Shown: positions 1 through 11,526, numbered from the stretch's first letter. The stretch is 64,000 nt of DNA from Psychroflexus maritimus (GCF_011089875.1 NZ_JAANAS010000001.1:186001-250000); one strand, 5' to 3'. The notes: generated by a model from the letters alone, not told the origin. Numbers and translations: made by a program.

Positions 1-275
1 TCATTCACAACTTCAGGTTCCTCCTCAAGTCCTTCATTAAACTCAATAACTTCACCAGACAAAGGCATAAACAAGTCGGAAACTGTTTTTACAGCTTCTA
101 CTGTTCCAAAAACCTCATCTTTAACTATGGTTTCGTCTAAAGTTTCTACTTCAACATAGACAATATCGCCCAATTCTCCCTGAGCAAAATCGGTAATTCC
201 AACTGTTGCAATGTCTCCATCAATTTTCACCCATTCGTGATCTTTTGTGTACTTTAAATCCTGTGGTATATTCAT
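1..275 (-). CDS. gcvH: Glycine cleavage system H protein, N-terminal 91 residues (gene runs off the left edge)
   Basis: GcvH carries the aminomethyl group on a lipoyl-lysine between the P, T and L proteins of the glycine cleavage system. The visible part opens with [17 protein letters not shown], the typical family start, and contains the lipoylation segment [11 protein letters not shown] with the acceptor at Lys63. The family is about 126 residues long, so roughly the last 35 lie outside the window. Its ATG is 15 bp after the sprA stop, so it is probably the third gene of ruvA-sprA-gcvH, an order I recall as common in flavobacteria. Identification is firm; the truncation is only the window edge. 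Confidence 0.95.
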   Translation of the reverse strand, partial: MNIPQDLKYTKDHEWVKIDGDIATVGITDFAQGELGDIVYVEVETLDETIVKDEVFGTVEAVKTVSDLFMPLSGEVIEFNEGLEEEPEVVN

Positions 276-290
276 TTTATAAGTGTTATA

Positions 291-3200
291 TTAATTTCCA
301 AAGTTGTAAGTTAATGTCAATCCAGATCTAATTGTTGTTTGTGGAAAAATAGTAGAAATTGCGTTTTCCGTAAAAATGTGATCATAAAAGAAAATAACTG
401 TCAATTGTTTAGACAGCATATAGTCTGCTGTAAAATTAATTTGCCAAATATTCTGTCCAGACACAGTTCTATTATTATCAACATCCAGCGCTCTAATTAA
501 GGTTTCATTTTGCCTTAATGCTAAATCTAATTTCAAATTTAGGTCTCCACTTAACACCCTTCTGTTTCCTTCAAATTGAGTTACTATTCGTAAGTCTTTA
601 ATTCGATAACCTAAACCTACTACGTATTCTTGTCCTTGCATTTCGGTTAAAAGGTTGTTATCAAAACTCAATGACAAAGAACGATCTCTTCTAATTTCAG
701 TAAGTACGCTCACTGAATTCTTCATTTCAAAATCTAATCGAATTAATGGTGAAAACAACTCGGTTAAATTTACGTTCGCAATATACAATTCATTTCTGAA
801 GTTTCCATTAGAGTCTTTATTGAATTGACCAAAAGGGTCTCTTCTATCATACTGCAAATTGGATTGGAACATATTCATGGTGTACATAGATTGGTAACCA
901 TGCTGAACAGAAAAACGATTAAACCTATCCTTAAACCACTTTACTTTCATCAAACCGGTGTACTTTAAGTTCCAATTCGGTAAAGGGGTTTCTCTAAAAG
1001 CACCAAGACTTACAGATTCGGGATTTTCTCCCATATAAGCAGCCAAAAATGCGGGTAAAAGCACCGATTGACTTGATCTACCAAAACCATTTGGGTAACC
1101 GTTTTCATCTAAATTTTCTGGATTATTTGGATTAATCCCAGCATTTTCTGCTAATCTTCTTGCTATTACCAATCTATTGTCTCTAAACTCTTGGAAAACA
1201 GGCGAATTTGTTCTAGTACTTTCAGAAAAAGCAGTTTTAATCAACATGGTTGAGATACTATAATTCCCAAAGGTATTAGGAGTAAGCGATTGGTATTGAA
1301 GGCTTTCTCTATCTACTCTAAAGTTTTCTGTATAGGTGTCTGAATACATGCGGTTAGCCATAACATCTATAGTTAAGCCTTGCATAGGTTTTAAGCCTGC
1401 ATTAAAATCTAGTTGTTTGTTTAGAGTTCTATTGTATTGCTCGTTAAAACCTTGAAATTCTGTTAATTGACCATTCAATGCCGCTCTATTTCTAATATCC
1501 CGCTGACTTCCAAAAGTAAATAGTGGTGAAGGCTGCAACGTTCCAAAACCTATATCGTGGGTAAACCCTGGTAAGAACATACCTCTTGTTTCAGACATAT
1601 TGAGCTGAAGCCTTTCTATCATCGTAATAAGGCTAACTCCTAAATTATAAAAGTGGTCTCCAAAATTCAATTTGTCTTTTAAATTATTATCATCCTTTTT
1701 TGGATTATCGCTTACCTTAGCAGAGACTGATGCTCTTCTTCGGTCTCCTCCTCTTCGGTTCAATTGTTGTTGACGTTGCCCCTGACCTTTGTCAACCTTT
1801 CGTTTTTTTAAGTTTAAATAATTATACAAACTTGCCATATTCAAGTTTGTGTTTAATTGATGCACCTGAGAATTCTGAATAGTGTTTCCAATGTTTGGAA
1901 TTCCTTCTAAGTTTCTTAAAATCTCTGAACCTCGTTGCCATTGAAATGTTCCTGTGTATGAATAATCTGCTTGAATAAATTCTAACGCAGGAATTTTATC
2001 AAAGGGAATACTATAATTCATTTGTAAATTCTGAAGATGGTTATTAGCTTCTCCGGTATTAAAAAAACCATCCCAAATACCCACTCTCGGGTCTTGATTA
2101 AGATTTTCATCCAAGTAATTTCTAACTATTCGATTATTGTTTACATTAAAATTGAAGGTTAGATTTTGAGTTAAACTCCAATCAATGGCGTACTGCAAAT
2201 CAAAAAAGTAGTTTCTTTGAAATAAGGTTGGAAGACCTAGGCTATCTTCAGGCAAATTAAACTCTCTAAAATTAACTTCGCTATATTGTCTTAACACACT
2301 TGTACTAGCGGTAATACTATTAGGCAACAAATTAAGGTTGAAATCTTTAAACAAATCAAAGTATTCACTTTTATCAAAAAAACCTACATTTTTTAGAGGC
2401 TCAAACTCTAGGGGAGTAAAGTTAAAACCATAGTTAGCATTAAAATCTATATTTTGATCTAAACTTCTGCTAATTTCAAAATCTCTATGGTTGGTCTGAT
2501 TATAAGTTCCTGAAAAGGTAAAATTTTCAATATCCCAGGGCATAGGCACATTCCCTTCGCCTACTCGCTCTTTTCTTAAGCCAATAATACTAAGGCTTTG
2601 GCGTTTGGTATAGCTTTCTGCTCTTCGTTGAAATTCTTCTCTATCATTGGCATCTTCTGTATTGGCAAGTAAAGTTTCAAGCTCAATGTCTAATAAAATT
2701 GGGTCAAATTGAGGGGTAATTAATTCTTCTCCAATACTGTAATTAAATGGAATTTTAATTCCCCAATCTTCCGGAAGTAATTGACCAATATTTATACCTG
2801 TTACTACTTCATATTGTTGTGCATCTTCCCTGCTTCTTTGGTTAGGTTTTTCTTCTATACCACCAAAACCAATTGTATTTTTACTTGCTGAAGCTGTAAC
2901 ATTCATAAAATCGGCTACATTAGCATCCATATCTAAAATAGCCGCCCAACCGCCTTGATTTCTAAGTTCAGAAATTCTTAATTCGTTGAACCAGACCGAA
3001 CCAGAAATATCTCTATCTGAAGCATTTCTAAGTCCGAGCATTAAGACTCTAATATTTCCAAAACTGGGATTTCCCTTTATTCCTACCCTAATATTTCCTG
3101 CCTCTGTAAAATCGGGTGCGGGGTTTCCGTCTTCATCAAAAAAGTTTAAATCTAATGAGCTAAATTGGTCACTACCAATTACAGTTGATTTAATTTGTTG

Positions 3201-6200
3201 AAGTAACTCTAACGGAACTTCCATATCGTTTTCTAAAGGCCACACCTCTCGCTCTGCAGTAGCCTGACGGTCTGAAACCTTAAGAGGCACCTCTATTTCA
3301 TAAAAATTATTGGTAAAATCAATTCCCATTCTAATAACCGCAACCATTTCATTATCTTCCAATTGAACTTCTGGAGGCGGTAGTGCCTCTGCGTGCAGGA
3401 ACATTTCTAAGTATTTATATTGCCGCATATCAATCTGGAAGTTCTTAAAAACAGCTCTAGAGTCGTTAGGTTGTAGGTTTTTTGTAGTTAAGGCTAAGGA
3501 TTGTTCATCTTCTCTAATCGCTACATTGTTATTCACCATTTGTTCTCTAATTACACCAGGCGGAGTTACATAACGCGATGTTATTTCCTCGCTTACAGGA
3601 GCCACTTCAAGGGTAGTTGCAGAGTTGGTAATGGGGTCTGTACCATTGGGAACAACTGGTTGGTCATAGGTCAAGTAATCCCCACGCACTAAATCCATTG
3701 TTCCAAACCTTAATACAGTTTCCTGCTGAAATTCGGTTAAGAACATACGCATAAAACGCACCGCTCTTAAATCTGAAATTCCACCTACGGAAAATTCTGG
3801 CGATGTTCTTAAGGGAACTCTAAACTGAACCCATCGAGCTGGTATTTCGGCTCCGTTTGGAGCGGTGGTAACCACTTCCTTAACATCAGTTATATAGTCA
3901 CTATTTACACCTGAAACACTACTTGTATTATTTTCTACACTCATACCTGGATAAATAGGCACTTCGTATTCAAAGTAACTATCTATGGTATTCATGGTAT
4001 TATCACGATCTACATCCTCTACATCGGGCTGGGCAGAATTTCCACGATTGTTTTGTCCTACACCTACGGGATTATTTCCTTCCATACCGTTGTATAATTC
4101 GTAACGCTCTAAAATCCCTCCTTCACGTTGTAAATAAAATTGATAATCATCTCTTGCAGGATCATCAAAATTAGCAAATTGAGGAAATTGTTGTGTTTCT
4201 AGGGCATTATTAAAACCATCTAATCCAACATCTTGATTTACACGATCGTCTCCCTCTGTATCAAAGGCATAAACTAAAGATTGGTTGGAAGGTACTTTAG
4301 CAAAATTTGTGGTAATGGTGTTTTGGGTTCCTCCGTCCTCTGGAAGTCCATTTTCAAATTGCTTTCTTCCATCTTTGAGAATGTCTTCTGAAATACTTCC
4401 AAAATTAAGAACAACTTTTCCTCCTGGATTGTTTTGATTTTCTTCGTAAATGAAGGGATCCATTAACCAAAATTCAACAAACTCTACATTGGCTCGCTCA
4501 AAGTCTGTGGTTTCCATACCTCGCATTATCCCGGCAAAATTTTGTTCTGGATTTGGAAGTGAATTATCTCCAGCGCCGGCTGGATTGTAGTTGTACATAC
4601 CTCTTTCGTCAGGTTTATAAACCAAATCTAAAGAGAAGATAGTTTGAAATTGTCCTGGTACAATATCTCTATTAGGAAAAATCTCATTAATCAGTATTCG
4701 CCTAGAATACCAATGCGATAAATCATCGTCAGTCATTCCTGGTGGGCGCTGAGTGCTGTAAAATATTGGGTCAATACTGTACCAATTTAATTTTCCTCTA
4801 TAGTAGCCTGTACTAATTTGATCGTTTCCATCAAAGTTGCCATTTATGTCGTTAGGCCCTCTATAGCCAACAGGTACACTTGAGAGTCTCCAAGCATCTG
4901 CACCAAGCACAGAAATTGTAGTTTGCGATGCTTCAAAATCATCAACATAAGAAGCATCTCTTCCGCTAAAGTTATCGGCAGATGGTGTACTTGGACTCAA
5001 ATAAGCAAACTCACCTCTAAGGGAAAAATTAGATTCTACTTCGGTATTGATATTGGGTAATTTGTTAACCATTCGGGTTAAAAAAGGAACCTCTGTGTTA
5101 TAATTAAAATTGACACCATACATGGTATTATTAACCGGCTCACTTCCAAAGTTAGCTTTTTGTGTGAGTGGTCTTTCATTCATGTTGAGGAAAGTACCTC
5201 CAATCAAAAGCTCTTCAGAGAATTCGTGTTGAACGTCTATACCCGTAAACCGTTTAGTCTGTCTTCCGAATACAGCATTGTTTTCAGTAGAAACCTGAAT
5301 AGGTGTATCTGAAGCTAATAAAGCATCATCTAAAATCTGGACCAATCCAAGCTCGTAATTAACGGTATAATCAACTCCTTCTTGAAGTTGTCTTCCTCCA
5401 GCAGTAACTTGCACAGAACCTCGCGGTACATTCATTGCTCCAATAGGAATTCCTTCCTGACTAGAGGCTTTGTATTGCCCTCTAAGCTGAAATTTATTTC
5501 GTTCAGCTTCTTGTTGCATGGCTTGTGTTTTAGTAGTGTTATAAAGGGCTTGAAAGACATAGAATTCTTGATTTTCATTCCAAGTATCTTGGTCTGTATA
5601 ATCTTCAGTAAGTTCATCCTGCAACTCTTCAAATAAAAACTCACCAAAAGGTTCAACTTTAGTAAACATAATTAAACCATTTTGAGGGTTTATAGTTACA
5701 CCTGGAATAAAATCAAAAAAACCATCACTTCCGGGTAAGTTACCGCCGGCATTAAGTCGGTCAAAATTAAATAATTGAAGTAAATTCAATTCATTGACTT
5801 CATCAGGTAAAGGCAAAGCACTTTCTGGGGGTTGCTGAAGGAAATTAACAGGTTGTGGATCTGTATATAAAAGATTAAATCGAAACCTGTCCTCCTCAAT
5901 ATCAAAACCTCCAATACTGTAGATGTTTTTCATCATCAAATCCCAAACTGGTTCTGTTATGTTGGTAATTGGACTTTTAAGCATCTTCACAATTAAGGCT
6001 TGGTTGGAGGAAATATTTTGTTCTTCTTCTTGGTCAGGGTCTTGGTTTGGGTCCGATATAGGTTGCGAAGAATCTACACCATCATTTGCAAATTCACCTA
6101 CTTTAAATACTTTACCATTAGAAGTATATTCATAAGCAACTGCTAAAATTTCATCATTATTAATTCGTTGATTTAAGCTAATGTAACCCAGTTGCGGATA

Positions 6201-7565
6201 AAGAGTGTATTCATTTGAGCTTAGCTGTCTTGCATTTTCTAGGACTGCATAATCCCTTCCTTCGCTCACCGCTGGGTTGGCTGGACCAAAGCCTTGTCCA
6301 ACAGTAGAGATATCTCTAATCTGCGAATTTAGAATAGTAGAACCTGCTCCTGTGATTGCTGTGGGATTAAATAAGTTATTTCTATTATCGGGCAGGTTAT
6401 TGGGTTGTGTAATAAAGTTTGGAACTGGAGAAGGAATAGAATTTCCATTATTATCCTGAAATAGGCCCATTTTTGTATCATCTGATTCTCCTATATCTTG
6501 AATAGCAACAATGTTTCTAGCATTTTGAAAACTTTGAGGATTATTTGTTCGGTTAGTGACCCAAATTTGGACACGTGTAATTTGAAACTGACTATTAATA
6601 AAAGGATAGTTAAGCAAGGCCTTATCATATTCGTCTCTAAATCGTTGCGCTAAGAAAAAGTGTCTATTCTCATCGTATTCAAGAATAAATTTATCAAATT
6701 CTTCTACTGTTCCACCTCCTTCTACATTGACACTTTGGCGTTCAGAATTTAATTCAGAAAAAACTCCTGTGATTGTTGTTTTACCAAATTGAAGTTGTGC
6801 TTTCACCCCAAACAAACTTTCAGCGCCTTGAATTAAGGAGCTATTGAGCGGCATATTAATGTTACCTACTTCAATGCTTCTTAGAATGTCATCTTCATCA
6901 GGTTCATATTCTAGACGAATTTGATTTTGAAAATCAAATGTAGATTGGGTGTTATATTCAGCAGCAATGGATACACGTTCACCCACTTGCCCATCCATGC
7001 TCAAATTAATACGCTGATCAAAATCTAGGGTGGTATTACTTTGGTTTCTAGGAGAAATGGAAGGGTTATCTTGTTTAGAATACAAAACACCTAAATCCAT
7101 AGAAACCTGACCTCTAGGAGTGATTTCAATTTTATTTCCACCAAATATGCGTTCAAACAAACCATTATTAACATAAAAAGCAGGTATCAAGTTTTTATCT
7201 TCATCACCTTCTTCTGCTTTTTTAGCGGCATCTGCTTTCTGCTTAAAATAGTTTTTCATTTCCTCTCTAAGAATTAAGTCTTCATATTCTTCGGGAGTTA
7301 AAACTAGGGGGTAATCTATATCAACATTATTAATCTGTGCGGTAAAAATATAGCGATTGATGATGGGGTCATAGGTGTAGGATTCTTGAACGCTTTTTAG
7401 TTTTGGAAGTTTTACATTTCCAAGTGTGTAACTTGTTTCTAAAGAATCCTGCTCAGTCTCTTCTTCTTCCTGAGCCTGAAGCTGGGCAACAGAGAAAAAC
7501 AGAACAAAGAACAAAAATGCAATCTTACAGCAAAGCTTTCCTAATGAATTTATCACTCTAAACAT
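291..7565 (-). CDS. sprA: SprA, outer-membrane translocon of the type IX secretion system
   Basis: SprA forms the giant outer-membrane barrel through which type IX substrates leave the cell; it is also needed for gliding in flavobacteria. The protein is 2424 residues, within the usual 2300-2500. It has a signal peptide (hydrophobic stretch about residues 15-27, likely cleavage after QLQA, residue 31), long runs of alternating polar and aromatic beta-strand sequence rich in Asn, and a typical outer-membrane C-terminus ending in TLTYNFGN. The longest open frame begins with TTG at 7568, but ATG at 7565 is the next codon and is the better start. ruvA ends 7 bp upstream and gcvH follows 15 bp downstream. 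With sprE/porW at 40037-42655, two T9SS genes are present, though in separate units. Confidence 0.95.
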   Translation of the reverse strand: MFRVINSLGKLCCKIAFLFFVLFFSVAQLQAQEEEETEQDSLETSYTLGNVKLPKLKSVQESYTYDPIINRYIFTAQINNVDIDYPLVLTPEEYEDLILREEMKNYFKQKADAAKKAEEGDEDKNLIPAFYVNNGLFERIFGGNKIEITPRGQVSMDLGVLYSKQDNPSISPRNQSNTTLDFDQRINLSMDGQVGERVSIAAEYNTQSTFDFQNQIRLEYEPDEDDILRSIEVGNINMPLNSSLIQGAESLFGVKAQLQFGKTTITGVFSELNSERQSVNVEGGGTVEEFDKFILEYDENRHFFLAQRFRDEYDKALLNYPFINSQFQITRVQIWVTNRTNNPQSFQNARNIVAIQDIGESDDTKMGLFQDNNGNSIPSPVPNFITQPNNLPDNRNNLFNPTAITGAGSTILNSQIRDISTVGQGFGPANPAVSEGRDYAVLENARQLSSNEYTLYPQLGYISLNQRINNDEILAVAYEYTSNGKVFKVGEFANDGVDSSQPISDPNQDPDQEEEQNISSNQALIVKMLKSPITNITEPVWDLMMKNIYSIGGFDIEEDRFRFNLLYTDPQPVNFLQQPPESALPLPDEVNELNLLQLFNFDRLNAGGNLPGSDGFFDFIPGVTINPQNGLIMFTKVEPFGEFLFEELQDELTEDYTDQDTWNENQEFYVFQALYNTTKTQAMQQEAERNKFQLRGQYKASSQEGIPIGAMNVPRGSVQVTAGGRQLQEGVDYTVNYELGLVQILDDALLASDTPIQVSTENNAVFGRQTKRFTGIDVQHEFSEELLIGGTFLNMNERPLTQKANFGSEPVNNTMYGVNFNYNTEVPFLTRMVNKLPNINTEVESNFSLRGEFAYLSPSTPSADNFSGRDASYVDDFEASQTTISVLGADAWRLSSVPVGYRGPNDINGNFDGNDQISTGYYRGKLNWYSIDPIFYSTQRPPGMTDDDLSHWYSRRILINEIFPNRDIVPGQFQTIFSLDLVYKPDERGMYNYNPAGAGDNSLPNPEQNFAGIMRGMETTDFERANVEFVEFWLMDPFIYEENQNNPGGKVVLNFGSISEDILKDGRKQFENGLPEDGGTQNTITTNFAKVPSNQSLVYAFDTEGDDRVNQDVGLDGFNNALETQQFPQFANFDDPARDDYQFYLQREGGILERYELYNGMEGNNPVGVGQNNRGNSAQPDVEDVDRDNTMNTIDSYFEYEVPIYPGMSVENNTSSVSGVNSDYITDVKEVVTTAPNGAEIPARWVQFRVPLRTSPEFSVGGISDLRAVRFMRMFLTEFQQETVLRFGTMDLVRGDYLTYDQPVVPNGTDPITNSATTLEVAPVSEEITSRYVTPPGVIREQMVNNNVAIREDEQSLALTTKNLQPNDSRAVFKNFQIDMRQYKYLEMFLHAEALPPPEVQLEDNEMVAVIRMGIDFTNNFYEIEVPLKVSDRQATAEREVWPLENDMEVPLELLQQIKSTVIGSDQFSSLDLNFFDEDGNPAPDFTEAGNIRVGIKGNPSFGNIRVLMLGLRNASDRDISGSVWFNELRISELRNQGGWAAILDMDANVADFMNVTASASKNTIGFGGIEEKPNQRSREDAQQYEVVTGINIGQLLPEDWGIKIPFNYSIGEELITPQFDPILLDIELETLLANTEDANDREEFQRRAESYTKRQSLSIIGLRKERVGEGNVPMPWDIENFTFSGTYNQTNHRDFEISRSLDQNIDFNANYGFNFTPLEFEPLKNVGFFDKSEYFDLFKDFNLNLLPNSITASTSVLRQYSEVNFREFNLPEDSLGLPTLFQRNYFFDLQYAIDWSLTQNLTFNFNVNNNRIVRNYLDENLNQDPRVGIWDGFFNTGEANNHLQNLQMNYSIPFDKIPALEFIQADYSYTGTFQWQRGSEILRNLEGIPNIGNTIQNSQVHQLNTNLNMASLYNYLNLKKRKVDKGQGQRQQQLNRRGGDRRRASVSAKVSDNPKKDDNNLKDKLNFGDHFYNLGVSLITMIERLQLNMSETRGMFLPGFTHDIGFGTLQPSPLFTFGSQRDIRNRAALNGQLTEFQGFNEQYNRTLNKQLDFNAGLKPMQGLTIDVMANRMYSDTYTENFRVDRESLQYQSLTPNTFGNYSISTMLIKTAFSESTRTNSPVFQEFRDNRLVIARRLAENAGINPNNPENLDENGYPNGFGRSSQSVLLPAFLAAYMGENPESVSLGAFRETPLPNWNLKYTGLMKVKWFKDRFNRFSVQHGYQSMYTMNMFQSNLQYDRRDPFGQFNKDSNGNFRNELYIANVNLTELFSPLIRLDFEMKNSVSVLTEIRRDRSLSLSFDNNLLTEMQGQEYVVGLGYRIKDLRIVTQFEGNRRVLSGDLNLKLDLALRQNETLIRALDVDNNRTVSGQNIWQINFTADYMLSKQLTVIFFYDHIFTENAISTIFPQTTIRSGLTLTYNFGN

Positions 7566-7572
7566 CAATTGA

Positions 7573-8154
7573 TTACAAGTTTTTTAAAGCTAACTTTATT
7601 ATTGATTCTACAGAAGCATCAGGAGTTTGTTTAACAATTTTAGCAACTACTTTTTCTGCTTGTTTTTTTGTATATCCTAATGTCTCTAGTGCTGATAACG
7701 CTTCTTCCTTATGAGTATTGTCTTTAAATGTTAATTTTTCTAAAGAAGTTTCAACTTGAGTAATCTTATCTTTTAAGTCTATAATAACTCTTTGGGCTGT
7801 TTTTGCTCCTATTCCTTTTATACTTTTAATGGTATCTACATCAGCTTGAGCTATAGCTTGGATAATTTCTTCAGGGCTTAAGGAAGAAAACATAAGTCTA
7901 GCGGTGCTCGCACCTATACCAGAAACGCTTATCAATTTTCTAAAAACTTCTCTTTCTGGCTGAGTATAAAAACCATATAAGGTATGGGCATCTTCTCTAA
8001 CTTGAAGATGAGTATAGAGTTTTAAAAATTCTTCGTTAGGAATTTGCTCAAAAGTATATAATGATATATTTAAAAAATACCCAACTCCATTGCAGTCAAT
8101 TACTACATGAGTTGGGTTTTTTTCAACTAATTTTCCAGCTATTTGAGTGATCAT
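7573..8154 (-). CDS. ruvA: Holliday junction branch migration protein RuvA
   Basis: RuvA binds four-way DNA junctions as a tetramer and loads the RuvB motor for branch migration. The 193-residue protein has the OB-fold N-terminal domain, two helix-hairpin-helix motifs (VSGIGASTARL near residue 77 and IKGIGAKTAQRV near 112), and a small C-terminal domain III containing EEALSALETLGYTKKQAE that contacts RuvB. Length is normal. ruvB lies about 4.7 kb upstream on the same strand, separated by P450, queG and maeB, so the two are not a classical ruvAB operon. A TACTTTTG element lies 21-28 bp before the ATG, so ruvA may start its own unit with sprA and gcvH. Confidence 0.97.
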   Translation of the reverse strand: MITQIAGKLVEKNPTHVVIDCNGVGYFLNISLYTFEQIPNEEFLKLYTHLQVREDAHTLYGFYTQPEREVFRKLISVSGIGASTARLMFSSLSPEEIIQAIAQADVDTIKSIKGIGAKTAQRVIIDLKDKITQVETSLEKLTFKDNTHKEEALSALETLGYTKKQAEKVVAKIVKQTPDASVESIIKLALKNL

Positions 8155-8175
8155 TTCGTTTCATTTTGAAGTGAC

Positions 8176-8203
8176 CAAAAGTAACAAAAAAATTGAAAGC
8201 AAA
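8176..8203 (-). promoter_or_regulatory. Putative Bacteroidetes-type promoter for ruvA-sprA-gcvH
   Basis: On the minus strand a TACTTTTG element (8183 to 8176) matches the Bacteroidetes -7 consensus TAnnTTTG, with TTTG (8203 to 8200) 16 bp upstream as a -33 candidate. The predicted transcript start is about 15 nt before the ruvA ATG. The spacer is slightly short, and such AT-rich motifs occur by chance. Confidence 0.45.
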
Positions 8204-8230
8204 AACTATCATAAAAGAAAATCAGGCGGT

Positions 8231-10528
8231 TTATTCGTGTTTTGTTTTTCGCTTTGCTTTTTGTTGTGCGTCAATTACAGCAACCGCAGTCATATTCAAC
8301 ATTTCTTCCACACTTGCTCCTAGCTGAAACACGTGAGCAGGTTTATCCATACCTAACAAAATTGGACCAATTGAGTCTGCCTCATTTACCTCTTTAAGCA
8401 ATTTATAAGTTGAATTAGCTGCATCCAAATTAGGATAAATCAAAGTGTTTACTTTTTTATTGTTTAATTTAGTAAAAGGAAAATTATTTGCTCTCATTTT
8501 TCGGTTTAAAGCAAAATCTGCCTGCAATTCTCCATCAACATTAATCTCTGGATGATTCTCATGCAAGTATTCTACCGCTTTTGCAACCTTTGAGGCCATT
8601 GGGTTTTTGGAAGAACCAAAATTAGAATAAGACACCATAGCCACATTGGGTTCTAAACCAAACATTTTAACCGTGTAGGCTGTCATTTGAGCTATTTTAG
8701 CTAACTCTTCAAAATTAGGGCTTATGTTGATTGAAGTATCAGAAATAAATACAGGTCCTTTAGAAGTGTTCATTAAGTTAGTTGCAGCCACTTTAGAGAC
8801 TCCATGCTCTTTACCAATAATTTCTAAAATTGGTTTTAAAGCAGACGGATAGGCTCTTGAATAGCCTGTTAACATGGCGTCTGCATCAGCTTCAACAACC
8901 ATCATAGCAGCAAAGTAATTACGTTCTCGCATTAATTTTTCGGCATCAAACAATGTAATCCCTTTACGTTGTCTTTTTATCCACAAAGCTTTAGCGTATT
9001 TCTTAAGTTGCTCTTTTTGCTCATCAGATTTAGGGTCAATAATTTGAATTTTATCGGTTTCAAAATCTAATTCATCCATTAGTTCTAAAATAACCTCTCT
9101 ACGTCCTAACAGAATGGGGATAGCAATGCCCTCGTCATAAGCAATTTGAGCTGCTTTCAAAACATCAAGGTGATCTGCTTCTGCATATACAACTTTTTTA
9201 GGGTTTGATTTAGCTCGGTTATGAAGTAAGCGTGTTATTTTGTTTTCATTACCCATTCGCTCAAGCAAATCTTTAGCATATTGATCCCAATCTTCAATTG
9301 TTCCTTGAGCTACGCCAGAAGCAATAGCTGCTTTAGCAACAGCTGGAGGAATCTCTCCAATCAATCTTGGGTCAAAAGGTTTGGGTATGATATAGTCTCT
9401 ACCAAAAGCTAATCGAGTTTCTGCATAGGCAATATTTACTTCTTCAGGAACTGGTTTTTTAGCCAACTCTGCAATGGCTTTCACAGCTGCCATTTTCATT
9501 TCTTCATTAATTTTGGTAGCCCTAACATCTAAAGCTCCTCTAAAGATAAACGGAAATCCTAACACATTATTTACCTGATTGGGAAAATCTGTTCTGCCTG
9601 TAGCCATGATTACATCCTCCCTAGTATCTACTGCGGTTTGGTAATCAATTTCTGGGTCTGGATTAGCCATTGCAAAAACAATTGGATCATCGGCCATTGA
9701 CCTAAGCATTTCGGGGCTTACAATTCCTCCCACAGATAAACCCAAAAGCACATCTGCGGCTTTCATAGCCTCTGCTAAGGAGGTATATTTTTTGGCAGTA
9801 GCGTAGTTCATTTGACGCTCAGATAAGTCTTGACGCTCTTTGTGTAGCACACCTTGACTATCAAACATCACTACATTTTCTGGTTTAACTCCTAGCAAAA
9901 CATAAAGATCTGTACAAGCCATTGCGGCTGAACCTGCTCCTGACACAACCAATTTTACTTGTTCTATGTTTTTGTTTGCTAATTCTAGCGCATTAAGCAA
10001 GGCTGCTCCAGAAATGATTGCGGTTCCATGTTGGTCATCGTGCATCACTGGAATGTTTAGCTCTTCCTTTAATCGGTCTTCTATTTGAAAAGCTTCAGGG
10101 GCTTTTATATCTTCTAAATTAATTCCTCCAAAAGTAGGAGCAATTGCTTTTACAGTTTCAATAAATTTTTCTGGATCTTTTGCATCTACTTCTATATCGA
10201 AGACATCAATATCAGCAAAAATTTTAAACAAGAGCGCTTTTCCTTCCATTACCGGTTTAGATGCTTCTGGACCAATATCTCCAAGCCCTAAAACAGCAGT
10301 TCCATTAGATATTACGGCTATTAAATTTCCTTTGTTAGTGTATTTATATACTTCTTCAACATCTTTGGCTATCTCTTTACAAGGCTCAGCAACCCCAGGC
10401 GAATAGGCTAAACCTAAGTCCCGTTGTGAACTGTGCTTCTTAGTTGGGACTACTTCAATTTTTCCTGGTTTTGGTTTAGAATGATAGACTAACGCGTGTC
10501 TTCTCAGTCTTTTTTTACTTACATCCAT
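8231..10528 (-). CDS. maeB: NADP-dependent malic enzyme with C-terminal phosphotransacetylase-like domain (MaeB type)
   Basis: This enzyme decarboxylates malate oxidatively to pyruvate, making NADPH and linking the TCA cycle to biosynthesis. The 765-residue length is that of the two-domain MaeB family. Residues about 1-420 form the malic enzyme part, with [12 protein letters not shown] near residue 75, the metal/substrate segment [10 protein letters not shown], and a Rossmann motif [12 protein letters not shown] near 193. Residues about 430-765 resemble phosphate acetyltransferase ([27 protein letters not shown]) but in this family the domain is regulatory rather than catalytic. The ATG at 10528 fits the usual N-terminus. 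It is isolated by 64 bp from queG and 76 bp from ruvA, so it may be transcribed alone or with either neighbour. Confidence 0.95.
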   Translation of the reverse strand: MDVSKKRLRRHALVYHSKPKPGKIEVVPTKKHSSQRDLGLAYSPGVAEPCKEIAKDVEEVYKYTNKGNLIAVISNGTAVLGLGDIGPEASKPVMEGKALLFKIFADIDVFDIEVDAKDPEKFIETVKAIAPTFGGINLEDIKAPEAFQIEDRLKEELNIPVMHDDQHGTAIISGAALLNALELANKNIEQVKLVVSGAGSAAMACTDLYVLLGVKPENVVMFDSQGVLHKERQDLSERQMNYATAKKYTSLAEAMKAADVLLGLSVGGIVSPEMLRSMADDPIVFAMANPDPEIDYQTAVDTREDVIMATGRTDFPNQVNNVLGFPFIFRGALDVRATKINEEMKMAAVKAIAELAKKPVPEEVNIAYAETRLAFGRDYIIPKPFDPRLIGEIPPAVAKAAIASGVAQGTIEDWDQYAKDLLERMGNENKITRLLHNRAKSNPKKVVYAEADHLDVLKAAQIAYDEGIAIPILLGRREVILELMDELDFETDKIQIIDPKSDEQKEQLKKYAKALWIKRQRKGITLFDAEKLMRERNYFAAMMVVEADADAMLTGYSRAYPSALKPILEIIGKEHGVSKVAATNLMNTSKGPVFISDTSINISPNFEELAKIAQMTAYTVKMFGLEPNVAMVSYSNFGSSKNPMASKVAKAVEYLHENHPEINVDGELQADFALNRKMRANNFPFTKLNNKKVNTLIYPNLDAANSTYKLLKEVNEADSIGPILLGMDKPAHVFQLGASVEEMLNMTAVAVIDAQQKAKRKTKHE

Positions 10529-10592
10529 AAGTTATAATTTAAAACGGTGTCTTTATTAGCTTGAGAAATTTATCGGCAAAATAAAATTTTAA

Positions 10593-11525
10593 TCATTTTT
10601 GATTGATAAACTTTATATTTCTTTTTAAGCCTTCAAATTTAGTTCTTTTTACGGCAGATTTCTTGAAAATTTCATTAAAAACCTCCTTTGTTATTTCCTT
10701 CCAATCTTCTTTAGAATTTTTAAGTAAGCGCTGGTCTGGATTAAATAAAGGTTGATTGTGTGGTTTACTAAATTTATTCCAAGGGCATACATCTTGACAA
10801 ATATCACAACCAAAAGCCCAATCTTCAAATTGATTGGCCATTTCTGTTGGCAATTCATCTTTGAGTTCAATAGTAAAATAAGATATACACTTGCTTCCGT
10901 CCACCACATAAGGTTCAACTATAGCTTGGGTGGGGCACGCATCTATGCACTTTGTACAGCTTCCGCAATGATCTGTAACTGGTGTATCATAAGCTAAATC
11001 TAAATCAACAATTAATTCAGCAATGAAATAAAATGAACCTACTTGCTTAGTAAGCAGGTTAGAATGTTTACCAATCCAGCCTAGGCCACTTCTCTTAGCC
11101 CAAGCCTTATCTAAAACTGGAGCAGAATCTACAAAAGCCCTTCCTTCAATAGTTCCTATTTCTGCTTGAAGTTCCTGCATTAACTGCTTAAGTAAATCTT
11201 TAATTACAAAATGATAATCTCTTCCGTAAGCATATTTACTAATTTTGTAGGTGTCTTCTTGCTGAAGCTCTTGTGGATAATAGTTATAAAGCAAAGAAAT
11301 AACCGACTTACTTCCCTCTACTAATTTTGTTGGATCAAGGCGTTTATCAAAGTGGTTTTCCATGTATTTCATTTGCCCATGTTTGCCTTCATTTAACCAC
11401 TTTTCAAGACGAGGCGCCTCGTCTTCAAGGAATTCTGCTTTACTTATACCACACGATAAAAAGCCCAACTTTTTAGCTTTTTGCTTAATGGTGTTTGATA
11501 GCTCTTGTTTCCTTTGGGTATTCAT
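10593..11525 (-). CDS. queG: Epoxyqueuosine reductase QueG
   Basis: QueG performs the last step of queuosine biosynthesis in tRNA, reducing epoxyqueuosine with cobalamin and two [4Fe-4S] clusters. The 310-residue protein contains both ferredoxin-like cluster motifs: [15 protein letters not shown] near residue 188 and [13 protein letters not shown] near 240. Upstream lie the family segments YGRDYH and [20 protein letters not shown], the latter carrying the proposed catalytic Asp. Length is in the range of short QueG proteins without a HEAT-repeat tail. The gene starts 1 bp after the P450 stop and is therefore almost certainly cotranscribed with it and ruvB. Confidence 0.95.
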   Translation of the reverse strand: MNTQRKQELSNTIKQKAKKLGFLSCGISKAEFLEDEAPRLEKWLNEGKHGQMKYMENHFDKRLDPTKLVEGSKSVISLLYNYYPQELQQEDTYKISKYAYGRDYHFVIKDLLKQLMQELQAEIGTIEGRAFVDSAPVLDKAWAKRSGLGWIGKHSNLLTKQVGSFYFIAELIVDLDLAYDTPVTDHCGSCTKCIDACPTQAIVEPYVVDGSKCISYFTIELKDELPTEMANQFEDWAFGCDICQDVCPWNKFSKPHNQPLFNPDQRLLKNSKEDWKEITKEVFNEIFKKSAVKRTKFEGLKRNIKFINQK

Positions 11526-11526
11526 T

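Noticed and set aside
5382-6459. Several open frames opposite sprA (for example 5382-5636, 5923-6135, 6277-6459)
   Set aside because: They lie inside a continuous 2424-residue gene, show no known motif and have the residue bias expected of antisense frames.
7566-7568. TTG as sprA start
   Set aside because: The very next codon is ATG, which gives the same signal peptide.
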